Shown piece by piece: positions 6,782-13,344 of a DNA stretch of 22,637 nt. Origin of the DNA: Streptosporangiaceae bacterium (lineage in GTDB: Bacteria; Actinomycetota; Actinomycetes; Streptosporangiales; Streptosporangiaceae); contig JAICWX010000126.1 of assembly GCA_025934635.1 (NCBI GenBank), forward strand, positions 1-22,637, written 5' to 3'. Within the stretch, counting starts at the first letter, position 1; each line of letters opens with the position of its first letter. The position numbers and the translations under genes were made by a program. Under the pieces are notes generated by a model that had not been told where the DNA came from, made no database searches, and saw only the letters and a program-made list of their open reading frames with translations.

Positions 6782-7845
6782 GCACGTTCGAGGACGACAT
6801 CCGGCGGGCGATGACCGATCATGACGACGAGGCGCCCGGCGAGGCGGACCTGCTCCGTTCGCTCGAGCAGGCCTCGCCGGGCCGGCGGCGCCGGGGCGGG
6901 TGGTACGTGCCGTTCGCGGTGGCGGTCGCGGTCGCCGCCGTGGTGCTGGGCGGCGTCTCGGCCGGCCGGCTCCTGGCCAGCCATCAGCAGGGGCCTGTCC
7001 GGTTCTTCTCGGGAACCGCCACCGCGGCCAGGCTGAGCTGCCCGGCGACGTACGCCAGGCAGGCGCCGTGGGTGCCGGCGAAGCCGGCCGGCGTCGACGG
7101 CCACGCGCGCCTCGTCCCGCAGCAGACACCCAGCTCGGCGCTGATCTGCGCCTACGCCGGCAGCAACAGCGCCCGGCAGCAGGCCGGCTGGGCTCTGTCC
7201 GGACGGCGGTCACTGGCCGGCAATCTCGCCGGGCTCGCCCGGCAGCTCAGCTGGCAGGCTCGCCGCCTCCCCGGCCAGCGGATCGCCTGCACTCTCGTAG
7301 GCGGTCCGCAGACCAACTACCTCATCGGCCTGCGCTACCCCGGCGGCGGCAGGATGTGGGTCGCTGCCACCGCCGAGCCCAACCAGTGCGTCGCCGCATC
7401 CAACGGCGAGTTCACCAGCTCCGGCATCATCGGCCCCGACGTGAGTAAGGCGTTCACCTCCGGCCGGTGGCCGGCCCCGCGGCCGGTGTCCTGCAACGAG
7501 ACCTTCCCGAACATCGGCCGGCTCGGCCAGGACACGGCGATGGTTCCCGCGGGCTCGACCTCGCTGATCATCTGCGCGCCCAGGGCCCACCGCACGATCA
7601 CCTCCGGCTACCAGGCTCTGGTCCGGGCGCTCGACCGGCTGCCGATCCGGGCCTCGACCCGGTCCTGTTCCGGGTCGCCCGGCCCTGAGGCTTTCTACCG
7701 GCTGCTGTTCTCCTACCCCGAGGGCCCGGCGATTTCGGTCAACATCGCCGTCGGCTGTCCCCCTGAGATCGACAATCTCGACTTGCAGTCGGCCAGCGCC
7801 GACAGCATCATGCCACTCGTCCAGCAGCTCCTTAAGGCCAGATAG
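6778..7845 (+). CDS. Single-pass membrane protein coupled to the sigma factor; putative sensor or anti-sigma partner
   Basis: 355 aa. A short acidic cytoplasmic segment (1-40, with RRRR before the membrane) is followed by one transmembrane helix at about 43-66 (WYVPFAVAVAVAAVVLGGV) and a large outer part (67-355). The outer part has eight Cys at 88, 124, 171, 204 and 239, 266, 297, 327. The two sets of four occur in similar surroundings (SCP/SCN, S.LICA/SLIICA, RYPGG/SYPEG), so it looks like a duplicated disulfide-bonded domain of about 115 residues. The 4-bp overlap with the sigma gene argues for a functional pair. No ZAS-type H..C..C motif is visible, so if it inhibits the sigma factor it does so by another N-terminal interaction. 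The name is context-based; no known family was recognised. Confidence 0.8.
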   Translation: MSTFEDDIRRAMTDHDDEAPGEADLLRSLEQASPGRRRRGGWYVPFAVAVAVAAVVLGGVSAGRLLASHQQGPVRFFSGTATAARLSCPATYARQAPWVPAKPAGVDGHARLVPQQTPSSALICAYAGSNSARQQAGWALSGRRSLAGNLAGLARQLSWQARRLPGQRIACTLVGGPQTNYLIGLRYPGGGRMWVAATAEPNQCVAASNGEFTSSGIIGPDVSKAFTSGRWPAPRPVSCNETFPNIGRLGQDTAMVPAGSTSLIICAPRAHRTITSGYQALVRALDRLPIRASTRSCSGSPGPEAFYRLLFSYPEGPAISVNIAVGCPPEIDNLDLQSASADSIMPLVQQLLKAR

Positions 7846-7869
7846 TCGGTATTGTTCACGTCCGTGGCG

Positions 7870-8526
7870 ATGACATTGGGCGATGCCTTCAACCGGCGCA
7901 AGAAGCTCGGCGCCGACCTGCAGAGCTGGATAGCGCGGCTGGGCCTGGCCGGGACCGAGCGGCGCACCTACCGGACGTCGGCCCTGGAAGGGGCGGCGGC
8001 GTACCGGCCGGACCCGGGGACCGAGAGGGTGAGCACCCGGCAGTACACGGTGCAGGAATGCCGGGAGAAGATCGCGGCGATCCTGGCCGAGGACGAGCAG
8101 CTGGCGCTGCGGATCTCGCGGACCAACCAGCAGGCGCGGGCCGAGATCGAGGACCTGGACGGCCGGACCCGGGTGCTGTCGATCCCCGAGCTGCTGGTGC
8201 TCAAGGACGATGCGATCCCCAAGCTGGAGCAGGCGGCCCGGGCGGTGCCGCTGCGCGCCGACGACGTGAGCGTCTACGACAGCGGCGATGACTGGGTCCG
8301 CTACCGGCAGGTGAAGAAGGTCGAGCGCAAGAAGGAGACGTTCAGCGACAAGGGCCTGAAGGTGGAGGAGGTCGAGCTGCTCGGTCACGACGTGGTGGAG
8401 GTCACCGACTACGGCGTGGCGCGCCGCGAGCAGTGGGACGCCATCGACCGGATCGGCGAGTTCGCCCAGCGGGTCAAGCAGGCGATCAACCAGGCGAATA
8501 AGACAGAGCTGGCCGAACTAGACTGA
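7870..8526 (+). CDS. Hypothetical protein, helical, charged
   Basis: 218 aa from ATG 7870 (MTLGDAFNRRKKLGADLQSW). In-frame GTG 7864 and TTG 7852 are alternatives; TATTGT at 7850-7855 lies 8 nt before GTG 7864 and could make that a leaderless start. There is no signal peptide or membrane segment. The layout, a helical N-terminus RKKLGADLQSWIARL, a middle with LALRISRTNQQA and DLDGRTRVLSIPELLVLKDD, faintly resembles DIP1984/septicolysin-like proteins, but I would not assign the family without a profile search. The C-terminal half is rich in Lys, Glu and Val strands and ends in a helix (FAQRVKQAINQAN). It begins shortly after the membrane-protein stop and may belong to the same transcript. Function unknown. 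Confidence 0.75.
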   Translation: MTLGDAFNRRKKLGADLQSWIARLGLAGTERRTYRTSALEGAAAYRPDPGTERVSTRQYTVQECREKIAAILAEDEQLALRISRTNQQARAEIEDLDGRTRVLSIPELLVLKDDAIPKLEQAARAVPLRADDVSVYDSGDDWVRYRQVKKVERKKETFSDKGLKVEEVELLGHDVVEVTDYGVARREQWDAIDRIGEFAQRVKQAINQANKTELAELD

Positions 8527-8740
8527 GGCTCGTGCGGGGCCGGCCCACCGAAGTGTCGGTTCGTAACGGGTCACAGGTAAACGGCTTCTCGTCTATCCGC
8601 CTACCACACACTCAGCAGGTGCGTTTGTTGTAGCTGGTACTGCGTACTTCGTCAGCTGTAGTAGGTACTGAGCAAGCGGTAACACCAAATATGAGGGCAA
8701 CCACACGCCCTGGCCAGGGCCGGCCCCGCCACCCTGACAC
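8527..8740. other. Intergenic gap between convergent genes, relatively A/T-rich
   Basis: No gene is recognised here. GGGCCGGCCC occurs near each end (8537-8546 and 8717-8726) and could form the stem ends of terminators for the two convergent genes, although no T-run follows. The middle is clearly less GC-rich than the neighbours and carries a direct repeat GTAG-NN-GGTACTG at 8630-8642 and 8658-8670. No tRNA cloverleaf could be built. Confidence 0.3.
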
Positions 8741-9430
8741 TCAGCGCAGCAAGGACCTGGCGGTCGGCGCCAGCCGTAGCTGCTGCGGTGCGCCGGAGCT
8801 CCCGGCCTGGCGTAGATAGCCGTCGAGGTGAGCCTCGCCCGGGAAACGGGCGAGGCAGGCGAAGACGTTCTCGCCGGTGCGGACCGGCAGCGCGGGGAAG
8901 GTGTTCTCGGCGTGCTCGGTCTGCAGGCAGGCCAGCGGCGTAGCGCCGGCTTCGATGAGCCCACGACGGGCCTGGCGGTCGAAGAGGTCCGCGAAGGCCT
9001 GGTCGAACGGCTCGTCGCGGTAGTAGAGCGTGACCAGGATGCGGGAAGACCCGGCTGCGGCGGCGCCGACCGGGAGCCGGCCGGCCGCTGGCTCGGGGAA
9101 ACCAGATCCCGCGCTCACCGGACGCAGCAGCAGCACGTTGTCGCTATCGATCATGGTGGCGTTGGCCTCGGCGCGGTTTGCCTGCCAGGCCGGGCCGCCG
9201 TAGAAGGCGGCCAGGGCGCGGGCCCGGGAGGCCATGTCGCCGAAGCCCCGGATCCAGACGAACCGGTCGGGGTCGTCCAGGTCGCGGAACTGGCCGACGA
9301 CCGCCATGCCCTCCGCCTCCTGGGTCTCGACGAGTTCGGTGTCGAACAGCTCGATCAGCACATCGCGCTGGCCCGGCCGCAGCGTGTACTGCCGCAGCTC
9401 GACGACCGGATAGCGTACGGAGCTCAGCAC
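8741..9430 (-). CDS. NIPSNAP family protein, two domains
   Basis: 229 aa made of two NIPSNAP-like halves. The first (about 7-105) has VVELRQYTLRPGQRDVLIEL, VVGQFRDLDDPDRFVWIRGF and FYGGPAWQANRAEANATMID, all hallmark text. The second (about 115-215) has SRILVTLYYRDEPFDQAFAD and GENVFACLARFPGEAHLDGY. Such double-domain proteins form an internal ferredoxin-like barrel; the biochemical role in bacteria is unsettled. The GTG start at 9430 is preceded by GGAGGTG at 9436-9442 (minus strand); the frame is open far upstream but only by composition. It overlaps the end of the Rrf2 gene by 7 bp, so both are co-transcribed and this protein is probably an Rrf2 target. Confidence 0.88.
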   Translation of the reverse strand: MLSSVRYPVVELRQYTLRPGQRDVLIELFDTELVETQEAEGMAVVGQFRDLDDPDRFVWIRGFGDMASRARALAAFYGGPAWQANRAEANATMIDSDNVLLLRPVSAGSGFPEPAAGRLPVGAAAAGSSRILVTLYYRDEPFDQAFADLFDRQARRGLIEAGATPLACLQTEHAENTFPALPVRTGENVFACLARFPGEAHLDGYLRQAGSSGAPQQLRLAPTARSLLR

Positions 9431-9861
9431 GGGCGCACCTCCAGGGTTTCGCGCAGTACGTCGGCCACGGAGACGGCTGCCAGTTCGCGCCGGACGGCCT
9501 GCTCGACCTGGCCGTAGACCTGACTCAGGGCGGGGCGGATGCCCAGGCCGACCGGGCACTCCAGGTTGGGCTCGGTGCGGTGCAGGCCGAACGGCGGTGC
9601 CGGCCCGACGGCGTCGTGCACGTCGAGCAGCGTGATCTGTTCGGGGGCCCGGGCCAGGCCCCAGCCCGCCCCGGCGCCGTGCCGCACGGACACCAGGCCC
9701 GCCCGGCGCAGGTCGCCCAGGCACCGCCGGATGATGACCGGATTGGTGTTCACGCTGGCGGCGACCTGGTCCGAGGTCAGCACCGCCCGGCCCTGCCGCC
9801 GGGCCAGCGCCAGCCACGCCAGCGCGTGAACGGCGATCGTCAGACGGCTGTTGGCGGCCAC
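9424..9861 (-). CDS. Rrf2 family transcriptional regulator without the Fe-S cysteine triad
   Basis: 145 aa, normal length. The winged HTH spans about 5-70 (LTIAVHALAWLALARRQG, then LTSDQVAASVNTNPVIIRRC and LRRAGLVSVRHGAGAGWGLA). Iron-sulfur members carry three Cys around positions 90-110; here only C102 lies in that stretch, with others at 47 and 145, so it is more like the clusterless YwnA/CymR type and may sense a ligand or a thiol state. Start GTG 9861 has GGAGA just upstream. The extended palindrome at 9872-9896 lies 10 bp before the start and is the obvious operator. The gene leads a leftward operon with the NIPSNAP gene and diverges from the LLM/flavoprotein genes. Confidence 0.9.
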   Translation of the reverse strand: MAANSRLTIAVHALAWLALARRQGRAVLTSDQVAASVNTNPVIIRRCLGDLRRAGLVSVRHGAGAGWGLARAPEQITLLDVHDAVGPAPPFGLHRTEPNLECPVGLGIRPALSQVYGQVEQAVRRELAAVSVADVLRETLEVRPC

Positions 9862-9871
9862 TGCGTCTCCA

Positions 9872-9896
9872 TGACGTAACAGTTTCTGTTACATCA
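9872..9896. promoter_or_regulatory. 25-bp palindrome, probable Rrf2 operator
   Basis: GTAACAG, TTT, CTGTTAC is a perfect inverted repeat at 9876-9892. After one mismatched pair it extends to TGA (9872-9874) and TCA (9894-9896), giving 11 of 12 pairs per arm except the one mismatch. It sits between the Rrf2 start and the divergent LLM gene, where an autorepressor would bind and could also affect the rightward genes. Confidence 0.65.
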
Positions 9897-9924
9897 ATTC
9901 TGCCGTCAACCAGTACCCGTAAAC

Positions 9925-9938
9925 TGGAACACGTTCTA
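9925..9938. promoter_or_regulatory. KstR-like operator (TNNAACNNGTTNNA)
   Basis: TGGAACACGTTCTA at 9925-9938 matches the published consensus of the mycobacterial cholesterol repressor KstR, TNNAACNNGTTNNA, at every fixed base. The symmetry runs outward to ACT...AGT (9923-9940 region). It overlaps the upstream edge of the likely -10 box of the LLM gene, a repressing position. The motif match is seen; the identity of the regulator is inferred, and no kstR gene lies in this window. Confidence 0.55.
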
Positions 9939-9942
9939 GTCT
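9937..9942 (+). promoter_or_regulatory. Leaderless-type -10 box of the LLM gene
   Basis: TAGTCT ends 7 nt before ATG 9950 and there is no ribosome-binding site, so transcription probably starts on the start codon. The KstR-like palindrome overlaps its first two bases. Confidence 0.5.
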
Positions 9943-9949
9943 TGTGCCC

Positions 9950-10795
9950 ATGCGCCACGGGATCGTCTTGTTCACCTCCGATCGCGGGATCACGCCGGCT
10001 CAGGCGGCGAAGGCCGCGGAGGAGCGAGGGTTCGACAGCTTCTACGTGCCTGAGCACACGCATATCCCGGTCAAGCGGGAAGCCGCTCACCCCGGCACCG
10101 GCGACGCGACGCTGCCGGACGACCGTTACCGGCGGACGCTCGACCCGTGGGTCTGCCTGGCGACCGCGGCCATGGTCACGTCGCGGATCAGGCTGGCCAC
10201 CGCGGTGGCGCTGCCGGCCGAGTCCGACCCGGTGACGCTGGCCAAGACCATCGCCACCCTGGATCACCTGTCGGGCGGCCGGGTCACGGTGGGCGCGGGG
10301 TTCGGCTGGAACACCGACGAACTCGCCGATCACGGTGTTCCGGCCGGGAAGCGGCGGACGGTGCTGCGCGAGTACGTCGAGGCGATGCGCGCGCTGTGGA
10401 CGCAGGAGGAGGCGGCCTACGACGGGGAGTTCGTGAACTTCGGGCCGTGCTGGGCGTTCCCGAAGCCGGTGCAGGCGCAGGTGCCGCTGATCATCGGCGC
10501 GGGCGGCGGCCCGAAGACGTTCGGGTGGATCGCGCGGCACGCCGACGGCTGGATGACCACTCCGGGCGAGGACGACATCGGCGGCAAGGCGGCGGCGCTG
10601 CGGGAGGCGTGGGCCGCCGCGGGCCGGGCGGGCTCCCCCGACATCCGCGTGCTCATCACCGCACGACCCGCCCCGGAGGACTTCGCCAGCTGGGAGGGGG
10701 CCGGCGTGGCCGAGCTCTTGTGGGGACTGCCGGACGCGCAGGCCGACGTCGTCGAGGCCTACCTGGATCGCCTGGCCCGCCGGATCTCGAGCTGA
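9950..10795 (+). CDS. LLM class F420-dependent oxidoreductase
   Basis: 281 aa, TIM-barrel luciferase-like monooxygenase fold. Visible family marks are GFDSFYVPEHTHIPV, the strand RIRLATAVALPAESDPVTLA, the turn LDHLSGGRVTVGAGFGWNTD, and PLIIGAGGGPKTFGWIARHA, all characteristic of the F420-using TIGR03619-like group in actinomycetes. It probably carries out an F420-dependent reduction or oxidation of a lipid-like or steroid-like substrate. ATG 9950 is favoured over the in-frame GTG 9944 because of the leaderless -10 box. It is followed after 10 bp by the KstD-like flavoprotein, so they form one operon; the KstR-like operator in front suggests a link with steroid or related ring catabolism (inference). 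Confidence 0.9.
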   Translation: MRHGIVLFTSDRGITPAQAAKAAEERGFDSFYVPEHTHIPVKREAAHPGTGDATLPDDRYRRTLDPWVCLATAAMVTSRIRLATAVALPAESDPVTLAKTIATLDHLSGGRVTVGAGFGWNTDELADHGVPAGKRRTVLREYVEAMRALWTQEEAAYDGEFVNFGPCWAFPKPVQAQVPLIIGAGGGPKTFGWIARHADGWMTTPGEDDIGGKAAALREAWAAAGRAGSPDIRVLITARPAPEDFASWEGAGVAELLWGLPDAQADVVEAYLDRLARRISS

Positions 10796-10805
10796 CAGGG
10801 CTAGC

Positions 10806-12281
10806 GTGAGCCATCCTCGTTCGGTCATTCCTGATCTTTTGCCCGCCTCGGTGCTGGGCGGGGGCACCGAGCGGTACGACGTGGTGGTCGCCGGCTTCGG
10901 GATCGCGGGCGGGTGCGCGGCGCTGGAGGCGGCGCGGGGCGGGGCCCGGGTGCTGCTGCTCGAGCGGGCCGCCGTGCACGGGGGGACGACCTGCATGGCC
11001 GGCGGGCACTTCTACCTCGGCGGGGGCACGGCGGTGCAGCGGGCGACCGGCCACGAGGACTCCGCCGACGAGATGTACAAGTACCTGGCGGCGACGGCGA
11101 AGGCGCCGGAGCACGACAAGATCCGCGCCTACTGCGCGGGGTCGGTGGAGCATTTCGGCTGGCTGGAGGCGCTGGGCTTCGCGTTCGAGCGCTCCTTCTT
11201 CGGCGGCAAGGCGGTAATCCAGCCGGGCACCGAGGGGCTGATGTTCACCGGCAACGAGAAGGTGTGGCCGTTCCGGGAGCAGGCCAGGCCGGCGCCGCGC
11301 GGGCACAAGGTCCCGGTGCCCGGGGACACCCGGGGCGCGGCGCTGGTGATGGACCTGCTGCGGGACCGGGTCGTGGAGGCCGGCGTCGAGGTGCGGTACG
11401 AGACCGGGGCGGCCGCCCTGGTGGTGGACGAGTCCGGTGCCATCGTGGGGGTGGGCTGGCGGTCGTTCGGTGATACCGGGGTCGTGCGGGCGGGCGCGAC
11501 CGTGATCGCCGCCGGGGGGTTCGTGATGAACCCCTCGATGGTCTCGGAGTACACGCCGGCGCTCGGGACGCCGGGGCTGATCACGCTCGGCTCGACCTAC
11601 GACGACGGGCTGGGCATCCGGCTCGGGATGTCGGCCGGCGCCGCGATCAGGCACATGGAGGAGCCGTTCATCACCGCTCCCTTCTACCCTCCCCCGGTGC
11701 TGGTCACCGGGCTGATCGTCAACTCCCGCGGCGAGCGTTTCGTGGCCGAGGACTCCTACCACGCGCGGACGTCGCAGTTCGTGCTGGAACAGCCCGGGTC
11801 GGCCGCCTACCTGATCGTCGACAGCGCGCATCTGGAGGAGCCGCAGATGCCGCTGGTACCGGTGCTGGACGGCTACGAGACGGTGGCCGAGATGGCGACG
11901 GGCCTCGGCGTGCCGGCTCGGGCGCTGGAGAGGACCCTGGCCCGGTACAACCATCATGCGGCCCGCGGCGAGGACCCGGATTTCGGCAAGAGCGCGGACT
12001 GGCTGGCGCCGCAGGAGCAGGGGCCGTGGGCGGTCCTCGACCTGCGGCTCGGGCACGCGCTGTACGCCGGGTTCACCCTGGGCGGGCTGCGGACGACGGT
12101 GGACGGGGAGGTGCGGCGCGAGGATGGTTCGGTCATCGCGGGGCTGTACGCGGCCGGGGCCTGCGCGTCCAATATCGCCCAGGACGGCAAGGGATACGTG
12201 TCGGGGGCCCAGCTCGGCGAGGGGTCGTTCTTCGGGCGGCGGGCAGGACGGCGCGCGGCTGGGCGGCGCGCCGCGGGGTGA
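10806..12281 (+). CDS. FAD-binding dehydrogenase, 3-ketosteroid delta-1-dehydrogenase/fumarate reductase-like
   Basis: 491 aa. The FAD Rossmann motif lies at residues 24-54 (YDVVVAGFGIAGGCAALEAA, ending VLLLER), followed by GGTTCMAGGHFYLGGGT. The second nucleotide-contact block is ATVIAAGGFVMN and the C-terminal FAD loop GLYAAGACASNIAQDGKGYV with SGAQLGEGSFFGRRAG. This is the flavoprotein family of KstD and fumarate reductase; it should desaturate or reduce a C-C bond next to a carbonyl. Whether it is a true steroid dehydrogenase cannot be decided here. The GTG start 10806 is 10 bp after the LLM stop, so the genes are co-transcribed. The last residues are a short repetitive Arg/Ala/Gly tail that looks like run-on GC-rich coding sequence. 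Confidence 0.88.
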   Translation: MSHPRSVIPDLLPASVLGGGTERYDVVVAGFGIAGGCAALEAARGGARVLLLERAAVHGGTTCMAGGHFYLGGGTAVQRATGHEDSADEMYKYLAATAKAPEHDKIRAYCAGSVEHFGWLEALGFAFERSFFGGKAVIQPGTEGLMFTGNEKVWPFREQARPAPRGHKVPVPGDTRGAALVMDLLRDRVVEAGVEVRYETGAAALVVDESGAIVGVGWRSFGDTGVVRAGATVIAAGGFVMNPSMVSEYTPALGTPGLITLGSTYDDGLGIRLGMSAGAAIRHMEEPFITAPFYPPPVLVTGLIVNSRGERFVAEDSYHARTSQFVLEQPGSAAYLIVDSAHLEEPQMPLVPVLDGYETVAEMATGLGVPARALERTLARYNHHAARGEDPDFGKSADWLAPQEQGPWAVLDLRLGHALYAGFTLGGLRTTVDGEVRREDGSVIAGLYAAGACASNIAQDGKGYVSGAQLGEGSFFGRRAGRRAAGRRAAG

Positions 12282-12317
12282 GTGCAGTTGCGGACGTGGA
12301 TCGTCCGGGATCGGGGG

Positions 12318-12323
12318 TACGGT
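12318..12323 (+). promoter_or_regulatory. Leaderless-type -10 box of the VOC gene
   Basis: TACGGT ends 7 nt before ATG 12331 with no ribosome-binding site between, suggesting the VOC gene has its own leaderless transcript as well as possible read-through from the flavoprotein gene. Confidence 0.35.
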
Positions 12324-12330
12324 GCCTGGC

Positions 12331-12687
12331 ATGGCTATCGCACGCTTCCCGAGCATCGTCCTCGACTGTCCTGACCCGGGCGTTCTCGCTGCCTTCTACG
12401 GCGCGATGCTGGACTGGAAGTCCGAGGTGAAACCCGGATGGGCCGAGATCCGCGCGGACTACGGCGACTGCATCGGCTTCCAGCAGGTCGAGTCCTACAC
12501 CCCGCCCAAATGGCCGGGGCAGGACGTACCCCAGCAGATGCATATCGACGTGAATGTCGACGACCTCGACGCCGCCGAGAAGGAGGTGATCGCGCTCGGC
12601 GCGACCAAGCACGAGCACCAGCCCGGTACGACCTTCCGGGTGTTCCTCGACCCGGCCGGGCATCCCTTCTGCCTGTGCGTGAGCTGA
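12331..12687 (+). CDS. VOC family (glyoxalase-like) protein
   Basis: 118 aa, one vicinal-oxygen-chelate fold unit pair. It has FPSIVLDCPDPGVLAAFYGA, the central QQMHIDVNVDDLDAAEKEV and the final FRVFLDPAGHPFCLCVS, typical of the glyoxalase-like group of actinobacteria. The usual metal ligands are only partly present (H in QMHIDV, none clear at the N-terminal strand), so it may bind rather than convert a small molecule. ATG 12331 is chosen as the normal family start. It lies 49 bp after the flavoprotein gene on the same strand and could be the third gene of that unit. A second VOC gene is at 15264-15701. Confidence 0.85.
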   Translation: MAIARFPSIVLDCPDPGVLAAFYGAMLDWKSEVKPGWAEIRADYGDCIGFQQVESYTPPKWPGQDVPQQMHIDVNVDDLDAAEKEVIALGATKHEHQPGTTFRVFLDPAGHPFCLCVS

Positions 12688-12765
12688 CCGGGAACCTCCG
12701 GTTGACACCACGCGGCTAGGCCCCCGCAATGATGAGGTGGCCGGCGCGGCCGGGGTGATGCGGGG

Positions 12766-13341
12766 TCAGGCTAGCCAGAGCGCGGCCCGGTCCCGGTCCA
12801 GGCGCTCCGGTGTGCTCGTGGTCGCGACCATGAGCTGGACGGCGTCCCGGACGTCCCTGGTCAGGTGGAAGCACTCCGCCGCCGACTGGCACCGGTCCGG
12901 GCCGAACTGCCGCGCCGTCTCCACCACGGCACCAGCCAGGCTGGGAAGTTCCGCCGCGTCGTCCGGGTCGAGCGGCCAGGCCGCTCCCCCGGCCGCCGTG
13001 CCCAGGCTGGCGATCTGGTCGCCCAGCCAGGTCCACGGGTCGGCGCTCAGCGCCGCGTCCCAGCGCCGGCCCGACGGCTCGTTGTCCGTGAAGCGCGGAT
13101 GGTAGTGGGCGACGCCGAAGCTGCCCGGCGGATCCGTGAGCCGGTCGAACAGGTCGGCCCGCCACAGCGGGCGGTCGACGACGGTGACCTGGGCCGCCGA
13201 CTCGCTGCCACGGTGCGGCTGGGGCGGCAGGTCCCGGATCTCGATCCGGGCCCCGTGCTCCATGGAAGCGTCGTCGAGGTCGATCTCGAACCAGTGCCGG
13301 ATGATCACGGCCGAGCGCGAGAGAGCCAGAATGTGCTGCAC
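12766..13341 (-). CDS. Hypothetical protein, 191 aa
   Basis: 191 aa from GTG 13341; an in-frame ATG at 13263 (MEHGARIEIRDLP) is an alternative. No signal peptide or membrane helix. Conserved-looking stretches are RPLWRADLFDRLTDPPGSFG, VAHYHPRFTDNEPSGRRWD and ADPWTWLGDQIASLG, which have the look of a compact soluble domain, then a helical C-terminal half with AECFHLTRDVRDAVQLM. I do not recognise the family. It is last in a leftward run after the metallophosphoesterase and the broken MBL gene. TAGGTT at 13353-13358 (minus strand) could serve as a -10 box of its own with a very short leader. Function unknown. Confidence 0.65.
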   Translation of the reverse strand: MQHILALSRSAVIIRHWFEIDLDDASMEHGARIEIRDLPPQPHRGSESAAQVTVVDRPLWRADLFDRLTDPPGSFGVAHYHPRFTDNEPSGRRWDAALSADPWTWLGDQIASLGTAAGGAAWPLDPDDAAELPSLAGAVVETARQFGPDRCQSAAECFHLTRDVRDAVQLMVATTSTPERLDRDRAALWLA

Positions 13342-13344
13342 GGT

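Noticed and set aside
5393..7213. 606-codon open frame on the minus strand
   Set aside because: It lies opposite the methyltransferase, sigma and membrane genes; Arg/Pro/Gly/His-rich text with no domain, a shadow caused by GC-rich codons.
8560..8710. Possible tRNA or structured RNA
   Set aside because: No cloverleaf, no T-loop GTTCGA with matching stems; left as an unexplained gap.
9431..10996. Upstream extension of the two-domain NIPSNAP frame
   Set aside because: The frame is open only by composition across the Rrf2 and LLM genes; GGAGGTG plus GTG 9430 give the real start.
12240..12281. Repetitive Arg/Ala/Gly tail of the flavoprotein as a functional motif
   Set aside because: A few repeats of GC-rich codons at the end of a gene are more simply low-complexity drift.
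10656..12356. 566-codon open frame on the minus strand
   Set aside because: Antisense to the KstD-like flavoprotein, low-complexity composition.
12687..12702. ACCGG/CCGGT hairpin as a terminator after the VOC gene
   Set aside because: Stem of only five pairs and no T-run.
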